From Moringa oleifera (taxonomy: Eukaryota > Streptophyta > Magnoliopsida > Brassicales > Moringaceae): a stretch of 64,000 bases of DNA. This document shows positions 49,376 to 61,900 of this stretch, one piece after another. Location: contig JAJFZO010000234.1 of NCBI GenBank assembly GCA_021397835.1, positions 2,367,001 to 2,431,000 on the forward strand. The letters run 5' to 3'. A program made the translations under genes and the position numbers. How positions within the stretch are numbered: position 1 is the first letter of the stretch; each line of letters starts with the position of its first letter. The notes under the pieces were generated by a model, which was not told where the DNA came from, did not search any database, and was given only the letters and a program-made list of their open reading frames with translations.

Positions 49376-51245
49376 CCTGCTTTTTTTGGTCAAGTAAAGA
49401 TCGTCTTTCGCACGGGGTTTATCCAGCCGTACAAAATAACGAGTTGGAGGGGCATGTGACTGCATCAAACCATAAAATTAATTACCGCATATTCAACCCA
49501 TTAACTTACAAATACATGCACAATAAATCTATTCTAAGTCAAAATAAAACTAAATATAATTGCTAAAACGACAGAAAATTATGTGCAATGCTTGACCAAG
49601 GACAAAATTCCATATAAAAAAAGGTACAAATGTAGCTCTCACATGTATCATGCCATCACCCATCTTGCCTCCTAAAGCTAAGTAATTCTACCATCTTTGG
49701 TCGGTCCACATGAATTTCATATGTTGCTACAATTATCCACACTCCTTTTAAACCACCTACAGTGATTTAAACATAATAATTGACATACCGACATGATCAT
49801 ATACAATTTGCCCCAATCACTGTTATGGATGGACTATTGGAGATTACATCTACAAAAAGTTGCATATCAGAAGCTAATAGTTTCCAGGCACACAATACCC
49901 AAATAAGACCAGGTACCTGATAACACCATTTTGAAAAAAAAAGCCAGTAAGGTCATTGTTTAACAATTTTGAAATGTAAATATGATAACCGAAGAAACAT
50001 TTGACTTTAAGAAATACCACCAAACATGAATGCTATCATGCCAGATTAATGAAACAATTCTAACATCAAGAACAATTCTCTTTTTATTTCTTTGTCCATG
50101 GGATGTGAATTGGCCCTATGATCATCATATTAAGAGATAATCTTTTCCCATCCCTTAACCTACAATTTCTTCATGGCCAAGATTTAATCTGAAGGTTTTG
50201 CACACAAGCGATTTTACTCACTAGGTTAGCTTAGATGAACACAGTGTTTTTTGCACATAATATGAGGGAAAATTCTTGGGATAACTATTAGAATGCACAA
50301 ACAAGGAGCAATTCAAAAGGAAACCCTTAGCAAGTAAGGCTTAGTTCATCTACACCCCACAACAAAAAAGAAAACAAGAAAACCTTTTGCTTTTGTGCAT
50401 TTTAAAAGTTCAGTCCCAGGGGTACCCATTTCAATTACATGCAATCACTCAAGAGACCCATTTATTCCCACTCATTTAGATCGGACCTTTCATCACCCAA
50501 TAGCCCTTTATCAATTAATTCACACCTATAATATTAAATTGGCCAGCATATACTCAGTCCCCCGAAATGATGAACCTAATCAGTAGAAAAGCAAAGAGCC
50601 CTACAAATCCTTACCACAAAGCCCAGCAGATGATAATTGCCTGCCATCAAAAGCACACCCAAATTCGAGATAAAAATTAAGGATGAAAAGAAAAACCAGA
50701 GTCAATTCACTTAAATTGTAACCAAATCATAAGCAATAAACCAAAAACAGCCTGACTCATAACCTAAGAATGAACCCCCTAAATTTCAAAGAACCTATAA
50801 AAGAACGAAGAAGCAGGTTGAGAAAATAAAGCAAATAATGAGAACGAAAGCGAAAAATAAGAAGGGAGAGAAAAGAGACAGATAAGAAAAATGAAAAATA
50901 GCCCTGGATCGAAAACCGAAATTAAGGGATCAATGAAAAGAAAGAATTACCTGTTCTCTCTCTCTCGACAGGTAGTCCAGCTCCTCTCTCTAGGGTTTGT
51001 TTCGTTAGTTTCCTTTTTGATTTGGAGTTTGGTTAAAGAAACAAGAAGAGAGATAGAGAAAGAGGAGAGAAGAGACAGGTAGGAATTGGGAGGGCTTGCC
51101 TTGCTTTTGAGAGAGAAAGGGGAAAGACAGAGAGGCAACGCGGGGAGGATAAAGAAAAATATAGCAAATGGAATTCTTTCTCTCTCTCTCTCTAGAAACT
51201 GTGATCGTTTTCGTTTACTCTCTCTCTCTCCTCCTCTCTGTCTCT
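49376..51245 (-). promoter_or_regulatory. 5' UTR exons and leader intron of the PTI1-like gene
   Basis: A 5'-UTR exon at 49376-49459 follows a GATGCAG acceptor. An upstream leader exon from about 51220 to 50950 ends AGAACAG before a GTAATT donor. The leader is rich in GA/CT repeats (for example 51175-51195 and 51219-51232). The 1.5 kb leader intron (49460-50949) contains no recognisable coding sequence. Leader introns often raise expression in plants, but nothing here proves that. Confidence 0.6.
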
Positions 51246-51256
51246 GTATAAATATA
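51246..51256 (-). promoter_or_regulatory. TATA box candidate of the PTI1-like gene
   Basis: The minus strand reads GCTATATTTATACAG just upstream of the CT-rich leader. Position and sequence fit a TATA box about 30 bases before transcription starts. Confidence 0.55.
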
Positions 51257-51359
51257 GCGTGGCTTTTTTGATTTATGATACTTAAAAGAGAGAGGATGGG
51301 CGGTGGCGAACGAAAACAGACCACGTATTCCATGAATTGCTTTTCGTATTTTTCGCTTT

Positions 51360-52250
51360 TTTTTTTATAATTATTATGAATATAATATTAAAATTTGGTA
51401 CTGTATTGTTATCCTAAATTAAATGTTTCTGCAAGAAACTTCTAATCAAAATTAAAAGTTTCTACTTCTTGATGGTTTTTTTTTTCAATTTATCATATCA
51501 ATATAAATAAAAAATAATATAAAATTTTAATATTTAGTTTATCTTATTAACCAAATCTTTATATTTAAAAAATAATAAATTAAAATTTTAAATATTAATT
51601 TTATATTAAATTAAGCTTTTACTTAAATGATCATAATAAAAATTGAGAATATTTTTATTATTAAAATATCTTTAAAATAATTTAAATAAAATTTTCAATT
51701 TACTTCAAAATTTTTGAAATAAACTATTTTTATAAATTTTTTGCAATATAAATTAAAAAAATAATTTCAATCTTTAAAAATTTTTATTTTTTTTATAATA
51801 GTAATTTGAATATTTATTTACAAACATTAAAAATTTTAAATCAAATTTATTGTGTAATATCTTTAATATTTAAATTTTTTTGCCATAATTCAATTGAATT
51901 TAATTTCATATATTGATTTATTTTTTCAAAATATAAAAATTTAATCAATAATATGAGATAAATATCATGTTTTTTATAATATTTATTTAAATAAAACTAA
52001 ATATTAAATAATTATCTACATATCTTTGTTTGGTTTTATCCAATCAAAAGTGGCAGTATTTTCACAAAATAAATCATTCTCAAATTTTATGAACAAAAAG
52101 AAATTATCATAATTAATTATTTGTTAATTTGACTTATAAAAACATAAAAAATCTATACAAAATTTTTAAAAATATAATAAAATGATAAAATAATAAAAAT
52201 GTGTCTTAAACAATGTGAAAATTATAAGTTAAATTGGTAATTAATAGCGT
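51360..52250. other. AT-rich spacer between the divergent kinase and SWIM genes
   Basis: The spacer is mostly occupied by the MITE at 51511-51988. The rest has no features that I can assign. It separates two promoters facing away from each other. Confidence 0.5.
51511..51988. mobile_element. AT-rich MITE, long-TIR group, copy 5
   Basis: The left arm (51511-51590) contains TTATCTTATTAACCAAATCT and TTTAAAAAATAATAAATT. The right arm (about 51905-51988) contains the complements of TTATCTCATATTATTGATTA and TTTTTATATTTTGAAAAA. The ends both read ATATAAAATTTTAATATT-like. The interior shares TTTTTATAATAGTAATTTGA and related phrases with the copies at 1.3 and 20.3 kb. Confidence 0.65.
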
Positions 52251-53916
52251 ATTAACTAACTCACTCGATTCTGTTTGTCCATTTTGTTGCGGTATTCCGA
52301 ATATATCCTTTGTCCGCCGAGGCGTGCCCCACCACGTACCGAGGGAATCCCCGCCCCAAAATTAAATGACGTGGATGTCCCTCCCTGCTCCTTTCTCCAA
52401 CTCCTGTCTTCTTTGAAAGCTAACCGTAGCCATAGATGCATATATCACTCTAAAAACCCTAAAACTGTCATAATCTCGTATACACCAAGCCTCCGATCCT
52501 TCTCCTTCCTTCTACAACACCGCTAATTATTGCTCTCAACTCTCTGCGTGTGAGCGTGCTCGTGTGTCTCGCTCCTCCCTCCCTGTTCTAATCCCAACTA
52601 AGCCCATATCCTCACCAAGTTAACTACCAATATTTGCAGTGCACCCTGCCAGCAAAGGTAAGCCAATCCAACCATTTTTCTATTATCTCATATCTTCACG
52701 ATTTGAACTTGCTGCCCATTCTTAGAACGCTTTTATTCTGTTGCCTGGTTGGCTCAGTGCCGTTTCATTCTGTCCCTTTAGTTGTTATGGGATGCCGTGG
52801 GCACTTTGCATCACATTCCTTTTCGGATTTATAAGGTTCCTCAGTAATTTACTAATCAGTGTTTGGGTAAAATGCTACAAACTTGTGGAAAATTCGAGTA
52901 ATATTCCTATTGTCTAATAATTGCAATAGCATCTTTGATATTCAAGGTAAAGTCTAGCTTTGATCACTAGTTAATTTTCTGTTTTAGAATTGGATGGGAT
53001 ATTTAACTCAACATATCTATGTATATCACATTGATATTGAAGATAAATCTTAACTTTTAGGTGTGGCTGCAAATGGAGACTAAATACCATCCTGGCTTGG
53101 GCCAGGGACTAGGGGGTGTTTTCTACTGCAGGGAAGTTAATTGAGGAGGCAAAACTGGTCCTGACTGCCCCAGCTGGCACTATTGGCGATCCTTAGTCAT
53201 TCCAAGTCATCATAGCCTGTTAGTTTTTGGTCTTCTTGACGCTTAGTTTTCTTTTTAAGCACAACCAAGGAAGTCAGACATGTTTGATATTACCGTGTGG
53301 CCTCGGCTTTTGAAATTTCCTAAGTTTTGTGGGTGCTTCTGAGTTTGGTTTCAGTTTTGAAGCTCGCAAGACTTAGAATTTGAGAAATGGAGGTTCAGCT
53401 TCACTTTCATCTTTCTTTATCTTGGAAGAAAAAGAATCTGTGAATTGATTTCTAAAGCTTTGGTTTGTCACTTTGCTTCATCTCTGAACTTAAGTGGAGC
53501 AATTGTAACTATGATTTGTGATATTGTTCCATTGCCAAGAAATTTTTAAAACAAAATGAAAATATGGTCCGTTTTATGTTCTCTTCCTTTGGAATTTGGT
53601 TCTCAGTTGAGATCTAGGCTTGATAGTGCAGAATGGGAACAGAGCCTGGTCCATTATTGTGCCAGGGATACAAAGTCCCTTGCATCATCTTCTCAGGTGA
53701 AGAACTGGGAGGGGATGGTGGCTTGTTGTTCTGATGGAGGTCAGATGGGAAGTAAAAGCCCATTCGAGTTGTTGCCATTACTATGTTTGCTGTATCTGCC
53801 ATTTTGAGATCTTTTCTCTCTGTTGATTTTTTAAATGATGCTATTCTTTGCACTGAATTTTGTAGGTTTTTTATAACATGTCAAGCTGGTCGAGTGGCAT
53901 ATGAAGTATATACTGG
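52251..53916 (+). promoter_or_regulatory. Promoter and 5' UTR region of the SWIM gene
   Basis: A GC-richer block (52290-52440) includes TGACGTGG at about 52368, a G-box/ABRE-like bZIP site. After about 52450 a CT-rich leader appears. It ends CCAGCAAAG before a GTAAGC donor at about 52656, so the 5' UTR is split by at least one intron of more than 1 kb. The plus-strand frames 52634-52834 and 53556-53807 have no family match and are probably leader-intron or UTR sequence. Confidence 0.45.
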
Positions 53917-55903
53917 ATGGATATAATTGAATCTATACTCGACATCCCAGTGCAAGATCCACCTCAGGAGGATTTCTCTTCCTCTAATTTGACTTGGGTC
54001 AAGTTTGGCACAGCTGAGCACCACGATGAGGTTGCACTCATCCCGTATGCACGAGTTGATGAATTTATAATTGGAGAATGCTCCAATATAGAGTGCCCAA
54101 CAAGGTTTCATATTGAGAGGGGAAGAAAACGATTAAAGGGGAGCTTGAAGGAGTACAAGGATGATGAGTATTTGGAGTATAGGCTGTAAGTTTCAATCAT
54201 GGCTGATCTTTAAATCATTTTGGGCTCTATTATGCTCCATCCTCCAAAGCATTACTATCTGGTGACCTCTTGTTTATTGGTCTCCAGATAATGCAATTTT
54301 TTATGAGGCTAATTTAAGCCATTCCTTTTATTGCTCTTTTAGATGTTGATCTTTGTCTCTTTTTCTCTTCCCCCCCTCACACTCTTTGTATGTGTGTCTT
54401 GGGTTCTTCCTCTCTCTCTCCCTCTCCTCTCTTTCTTGTGATATTGCCATTTCAATACTTCATCATTTCTGTGCTGGTTGCTGTATTGTTTCTCGTGTTC
54501 AAGTTACTATTGTCATATGACTGCTATCACTTAAACTTGCCATCTGTTGATTCTTATGCTATGCATGCAACTTTTCCTTGAGAAAATCACTCATGTCCTT
54601 ATGCTGATTTTATTTTTGAAGGTATTGGTGTTCATTTGGTCCTGAAAACTATGGGGAAGGTGGTGGCATATTACCCAGTCGAAGATATCGTCTAAATACT
54701 CGAAATCGTGCAGCTAGGCCTCAATCGATGCGGGGATGTACATGTCACTTTGTGGTGAAGCGCCTGTATGCTCGTCCAACACTTGCACTTATTATCTACA
54801 ATGAAAGGCGTCATGTGAACAAATCTGGTTTTGTTTGCCATGGGCCACTTGACAAAGATGCCATTGGTCCTGGTGCCAAAAAAATACCTTATATATGTAA
54901 TGAGATACAGCAGCAAACGATGTCTATGATCTATCTAGGCATTCCTGAAGAAAATGTTCTGGAGAAACACATTGAGGGGATCCAGCGATACTGTGGTTCA
55001 GATGCAAAAGTCAATACCCTAGCTTCCCAGTACGTCCACAAACTTGGGATGATTATCAAACGGTCCACGCATGAGTTAGATCTAGATGATCAAGCTAGCA
55101 TCCGGATGTGGGCTGAGCGCAACAAGAAATCTATTTTCTTTTATCAGGATTCTTCAGAAGCAAATCCATTCATTCTGGGGATTCAAACTGAATGGCAGTT
55201 GCAACAATTGATTCGTTTTGGCCATTGTAGTCTCATTGCAGCTGATTCAACATTTGGCATTAAAAGACTTAAGGTAATGAATCCATCAATGTACTTTTTG
55301 CACGAGCTTCAGATAAATTCTAACATTATTTGTTCTGTTCTTTTTTTAAAAAAAAAAATTATGGCAGTACCCCCTCTGCACACTTCTTGTGTTTGATTCT
55401 AGACAACATGCATTGCCAGTTGCATGGGTTATCACTCGTAGCTTTGCGAAGCCAGATGTGGCAAAATGGATGAAAGCACTACTTGAGCGTGCTCGGAGTG
55501 TGGAACCTGGGTGGAAGATCAATGGTTTTCTTATTGATGATGCTGCGGCAGAGGTGGATCCTATAAGGCATACTCCTACACCTCTAAAAACTTGAATTAA
55601 AAGCATGACGATAAGATACCTATGTTTTTACACATTGTAATCGCTGTCTTTTCAGGGATATATTCTGTTGCCCTGTCCTCTTCTCCCTCTGGCGGGTTCG
55701 TAGGTCATGGCTTAGGAATGTTGTTAAAAAGTGCAGTGACATTAAGGTTCAACGGGAGATTTTTAAACGTCTAGGAGAAATAGTGCACAGCATTTGGGGT
55801 GGAGTTGATTCATTGGGTGCCTTAGAAGCATTAACTCAGGATTTTGTTGATCAAACTGACTTCATACAGTATTTCAAGGACTCTTGGGTGCCCAAGATTG
55901 GTG

Positions 55904-55976
<73 letters not shown>

Positions 55977-57047
55977 AAGCACAGTTGCTGAGTCACACAG
56001 TCGGACAGACAAACTGTCACACAGTCACACACACCCATCTGCACACATTTTCATGCAGATACTCACATATACACTACACAGACACATGCTCAGCAAATCA
56101 CTAATGTACTAACACTTGCATAGACACACACCAGATATGCACCCAAGTGACTGTGCCTCCCATTTGTGCACTGGCTTATGCAATCTTTGTATGGACTTGC
56201 TGCGGAAATTTTTATTCCAGTGTCATAGTTGTCTGTTTCATGTTTAACAGAAATGTGGCTTTCAACGATGAGGACTCTTCCACTTGCAAGTCAGGAAGCA
56301 TCTGGTGCCATAGAAGCCTATCATGTCAAGCTGAAAGCCAAATTGTTTGATGATTCACATCTTGGTGCACTTCAGAGAGTTGATTGGTTAGTGCACAAGC
56401 TAACAACTGAGTTGCATTCAAGCTACTGGCTTGATAGGTATGCAGATGAAAGTGATTCTTTCCAAAATGTTAAGGATGAATATATAGCTTCAACTTCATG
56501 GCACCGAGCATTGCAAATTCCTAGTTCTGCTGTTACATTGGATGATAAAGACCACCTCTTTGCCAAAGTGTCAAGCCAGAAAGATAGTAACTTAACACAT
56601 TTAGTGTGGAATCCTGGATCAGAATTTGCTTTTTGTGATTGTGCATGGTCAATGCAGGGTAACTTTTGCAAGCACGTCATTAAGGTCAATATGATCTGTG
56701 AGAATCGTGAAGGTTACAATCCTTCCATGTCCTCTCACTCATTCAGTGAGATTCTAATGGATCTGTGGAGAAAACCAATCGATGACTCAGTTTCATTAGA
56801 TCAGTCAATGGCCTGGACCCAACAGATGCTTGATCAAATTAAACAACTTGTTGAACTGAATAGTTCAAATGACATTGGTGCTGTGGTAAATAATCTGCCA
56901 CTGAGATGGATTTCTAAGAAAGGCAGAACGTCTGTTGGCATACCTGCATCTACTCTTGCCCTCCCGTCTGGTCCCAAGAGTTGTACAAGGAATTCCGTTG
57001 CACGCAAAAAGAATCGGAAGCGAAAAAGATTATCACGGTTGAGGTGA
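53917..57047 (+). CDS. Domesticated MULE transposase with SWIM zinc finger
   Basis: Five exons (53917-54185, 54622-55273, 55368-55567, 55656-55900, 56251-57047) join in phase to 720 residues. The N-terminal part holds Cys/His pairs (CSNIECPTRFHIERG, MRGCTCHFVVKR, RRHVNKSGFVCHG) that look like a zinc-binding module. The MULE transposase-like core (about 290-460) has LIAADSTFGIKRLK and GFLIDDAAAEVDPIR, supplying acidic catalytic-type residues. A SWIM finger, CDC...GNFCKH, lies near residue 590. A basic tail (KKNRKRKRLSRLR) suggests nuclear import. The frame is intact, and intron positions are clean. It resembles single-copy plant SWIM proteins such as At1g60560 (from memory). No terminal inverted repeats flank it. 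The function is unknown. Intron 3 appears to use a GC donor. Confidence 0.88.
55905..55971. repeat. (CT)n(CA)n microsatellite in SWIM gene intron 4
   Basis: About 14 CT units run into about 18 CA units directly after the exon 4 donor. In the sense direction this puts a long pyrimidine/CA tract at the start of the intron. Confidence 0.95.
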
Positions 57048-58942
57048 TTGCATGCCAACAGTATAGATTGCTTTCAAAAAACAGTACTGACCCTTGGGAA
57101 GCAGAATCTTACAACAACTTTCTCAGTTTTCATGCGTTCCTGCAGGAGTTTGAATGCATCTGATAACCTAGTATTGATTGTTAAAGTCCTTGCTGCACCT
57201 GGAGATGTATTTTGAAAGATATGTTCTATGATGGTACAGTTGAAGTAAGATGACATGGAGGATACCAAGAGATGTCTACTTTTTCTTTTCCTAAAAATTC
57301 ATAAATTTCAAGTACAAGGAAACCTCAAAAAGAAGGTAGCTGTCAGGATTGACGCTAGTTTTAGAGGAATTCTAGGGTAGTTTGCCATTGGTTCTCATTC
57401 CTTGCATATTTTCTCCTCCCCCCATCTGCTAGCTGGGGTCCATGTACATTTTTTCTCCTGAAAGAGACAGGATGGTGAGATATACATCTTTCTACTGATA
57501 AGCAGAATTTGTTAAAAGTGTCAAATATGTATAGACTAACCATTGATGTTTTGGAATTAAAAGTACACAATGATGTCATGCATATTTATGTTTGAAGATG
57601 TGATCTCTGGAGTTTGACTTAAAAAGCATTTCAACTTAAAATTTCTTGAGTGAGGAAACTGGTCAATGTTTTGGGTAAGTGGAGTTTATGCGGGAGTTGA
57701 TTGCTAATTTGATTACTTTCAAGGTAGTTATTGGAAGATATGATAATTTCTTTTGATTCCTGCAGGACTAGCAGTAAAATGATTCCTGGAAATTATGCTT
57801 GGGATAGAGTTGAGTTTTGGATATTTGGTAATAAGATGCGGTAAGTTGGAGCTTCCATGGTTGTACCAATGATTTGAAAGGATCTGCCTTTGGTGCTCTT
57901 TTTCTATCCTCTAGTATACTGACAGCCAAAAATGGGAATTTCTTGTTCTGAGATACAGAAGCATTTATCTACTTATACAAACATGAACAATTTGCTATTA
58001 TTACTGTTATATTTGTATGTATATGTAAGTTTTGATAATTTAATTATTATATATGTAGGATGAACGTGAAAAGTGTATAATCATATCACATCCTTAAAAC
58101 AAATCCTACATAGAAGAGGTTCCTTCTGTATTAGAAGACTACATGGAGATCCTGTGCGTATTTAAAGAACTTCAACCATAAGATAAGAAATCTTTATGAA
58201 AATGTACAATAGCCATAAACATAGATGATTTATGTAATTAAAAACCATCTTTATTATCAATTCTAATTCTTAAAACTAGTTATTGTCATCTGTTATGAAA
58301 GATAGGCACACCTGATTTTGATATAAGATTACATACAAAGACTAGATTTCCAGTAGTCAATAATTCACCATCAAGTCCATGCATATTAACCAAAGAAAAG
58401 GTTTGTGTGTTTGCAACTGCTAACCCAACAGAGCCGTATGAGACTGTTAAGACAGCAAGAAATAGTTCCTCCTATGTGTACCAAAAACAACAATAATGAT
58501 AAACTTCCATCTCATATAAAATAAAAACGTATGATTAACACAAGATCCGAGAGACAGAAAACACCAACACTAACAACACTTACATAGCTTTAACATCTCA
58601 CTGAACAACATTCCCCACACGCCTTATTCACAAAAACAAATGCTATTTCAACAAAAAAAAAAAAAAAAGTAGGAAACAACACTTGCATTAATGCAGTCTC
58701 AGTAACATACTAACTTTAGCAGCCTGAGTTATTTTTCACATAGAGATTAGTGGTTTCAAAATGTTCTTCAGAAGAACCATATATGCACAACAGAATACAA
58801 CCAAAATCTGTTGAGGAGCTCTTCTTAGACCCCTAAGGTTCTTGAAAACTTCTCCCAACCTTTGCACAAGAAGTAGGATCCACATGAAATTGCTGTCAGA
58901 TCATGTATGCAACCCACCAAATGTGACGAGTTGTGAAGCTCT
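57048..58942. other. 3' flanks of the convergent SWIM and IPMS genes
   Basis: The SWIM gene 3' UTR probably occupies the first several hundred bases. A GCAG acceptor-like site near 57766, followed by a short exon-like stretch, may mark a spliced or alternative 3' end. The last few hundred bases before 58943 probably hold the IPMS 3' UTR. No additional coding region is supported. Confidence 0.45.
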
Positions 58943-61900
58943 TCAAGCAGACAGCACAGATCTTTTCACTGAGGCTTCTAACAGAGATTGTTCCCTAAAA
59001 CCTAACATCTTGTTTAATGCACCGATGTAGGCCTTGACACTCGAAACAACAATATCCATTCCTGCTCCACTTCCACTGCCACCAGAAGAAAATTCAGTGC
59101 TGCACACTTGGAGCAGCAAAACAAATAGACCAACTTGACAGAAATCAACATTATTCACACTTCTCACCTAAATGTCCTACGAACTGTTTCACCGGTTGAA
59201 GGATGAGTAGATGATGCATATCTGTTCTCCCCATGAATCAAAACACGGGTGCTGGCTATAGCATCAATGCCTTCAGTTACTGCACTCATGGAGTACTCAA
59301 GTAATGTGACTGGTTCCTGCACATCATGGAGGAAATGATATTTTTTAAATCTTCAAGGGCAGATGTTTTAAAGACACTAGGCTCAAGCATAATGTCTCAA
59401 CAAAACAGTACGCAGGCTGTCATTGCCGTTGTACTATCCTGTAACTTTAATCATTGGACAATGAATTTTCCTAAGTTTATGCAGTTAACCACCAAAGCAA
59501 AAGGCTTACAACACATAACAATAATTTAATTGTTAATGCTGAAGTTTCTACACAAATGTCAAAGTCTTTGGAAAATTCAGGTGCAATAAAAACTGTAAAC
59601 TAGCCTACATATACCTTCACAATGAGATCAACAGCCTTGTAAGCTGAATCCACTGGCCCAGTTCCAACAGAACAAGCAACATGCTCTTTCCCATCAGCAT
59701 CAATGAGTTTAACCGTTGCTGTGGAAAGACCAAGAGTTCCACAAGTCACCTGTATTTCAGCATATTTAGTAAAAAACTGCATAAATTGGAAAATTTTTCA
59801 AACAAAAATACAAATAAACTCCCAACTTTTACCTGAATATCATGAAGCTTCCACACAAGTGTAGGTTGAAACACTTCATCTGATACTAATGCTATTATGT
59901 CAGCATCAGTAACTCTCTGGGATACAAACAAATACAATAGTGAATAACATCCTTTTTACATCTTCAAATTGTTGGAAATTTTATTTTATCCAAATACAGG
60001 AATGAGAATGAAAAGGATGGGTTCCTATGGGCTAATGCACATTCCATCAGTTCCAAATAACCAAATCTGGCCTTATAGAATCAAAATGATACCGTTGCAA
60101 AAACAGTATACAATGATAAAATTTCTTCCATTTTCAAGGGGTAATAAATAAACCACACAAGTTACAGTCACCTTTTTCTGCTCAGCTATAGCTTTGAAGC
60201 GCCAGAATATAGTCTTCAGTTGCTCATCATCAAGTTCATAACCAAGCTGGAAAAAGTGGGAAACACAAAAGGTAATGCCTCACAAAAAGAAGATGCTAGT
60301 TGCAGTTATGTTGAGTGACTCATCATGTACCTCTTTTAGTCGATCTCTCAAAGCATGGCGCCCACTGTACCAGATAATTTTAAGACACAAGGACAGAAAA
60401 AAAAGATTAAGTGATTTAGAGAAAGCATGTTCACAAAGGAATACGACAATAGGAAATGTCCACAAGTAAATCTTTATCATTCAACATAATAACATCACAG
60501 AACACAAGAATATCAAGAAATGGCGCCTATATTATCTAATGAACCAGCTCACACTTCAGGATCATATCTGGCATTCTCAGGGCGCAAGATGAGATGAGAA
60601 TATATTTATAGCCAATTCCATTAATTTTTCACCTTTTTTCCATGGCCACTTTTTTTTTTTGTTCCTTATTGGTTTGTAGAGTAGGGGACATTGGGTCAAC
60701 TTTCCAGTCACTCTACTTTTTGGTTGAGTTATTTGATTCCTTGCTCCATTTAAGAGGCAATACAAATGTAAGCAGAGAAAAGATGAGAGACGTCCCAAAG
60801 ATGAAGCAAAACAATGCATTCAGTAAAAGCTCCAAGCAAGCGAAGTTTGAAGTTAATTAAAATAACAGAACTCCGCATAACTGTCTGAGTACATGGGAGC
60901 ATGTGTCGCAGTTTGTGTACATAAATGTGAACGTGCGCATGTAAACATATCTATGCATGCCTTGTATGCATGCATTAGAGGAAATTATAAATTCAAAGAC
61001 TATGATATGATGATATAAACCATAATAAAGTACATATTACGATGTATTAACAATAAAACTGTGGTCACCACCGAGATGATTTTAATATCGGAGAAAATAA
61101 GTGCCTACTTTTAAAGATAAGGGATATTACTTGGGGAGGGAAGTTTTTACTTAGCAAGATAGAAATAAATACCAGCAAATCTTTTTCACTTTTCTTTTCT
61201 TTTTCCCTCAGTGGTTGACCTATTTTTTGCACGCGCGCATGGGGGTGGGGGGGCGGGGGAGGGGGGGGGGGGGGCGGGGAAGGGGGAGAGGTTGGGTTGA
61301 ACAGCATTTTAAACTCACAGATTGCCAGGGAAGTAAAGTTTTCTGATTTTTATGGGCACACTTAAAGCTTAATGTTGGGCTTTCTGAGAATCTCATGATA
61401 CTAATAGCAAATAGATTGCACCTACACAATTTCCCCAGCCCATATGCACCATATCCAACCAACCTTTGTCAAGGAGTAACATACGCAATGGAGACATTCC
61501 TTAAGTATATATTTCTACATGTCATTTTGGTCAGTAATATATTTGGGGGTAACATATACGTCTCTCATTTAATAAGACGCCAAAAATATTTTTCTCAATA
61601 ATTAAAGAAATATAAAGAATTTGAAAAGGTGAATGGACAATCAGAAATTATTAGATTCAGGCAGCAATTAAAACTCAAAATGAATTTCCTCATACCTAAG
61701 CTTGCCTAAGACAATACCAGCTTCATTTGATCGTTCCAGCCCAACATCTTCAGGTGATATGATTTCATATGTACCCTTGTGTTTTAACATTCCATCCTAC
61801 AGAACAGAAAGCATCTCTGAGATGATTACTTAGCCATACATAGATATGATTGTCGGCTGTGTAACTCAAGAAAAACATAACTAGTTTGTTCGCACAGTTA

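Noticed and set aside
49262..49468. Upstream ATG giving the kinase a 31-residue N-terminal extension
   Set aside because: That ATG lies before the CAG acceptor of the 5'-UTR exon and so is intronic. PTI1-like proteins start MRRW.
50947..51333. 128-codon minus-strand frame over the kinase leader
   Set aside because: It is a low-complexity Arg/Glu/Ser frame from GA/CT repeats, spans the TATA box and has no homology.
60577..61462. Several frames around the G-tract, including a poly-Pro frame
   Set aside because: They come from the G/C homopolymer and intron sequence of IPMS; none matches a known protein.
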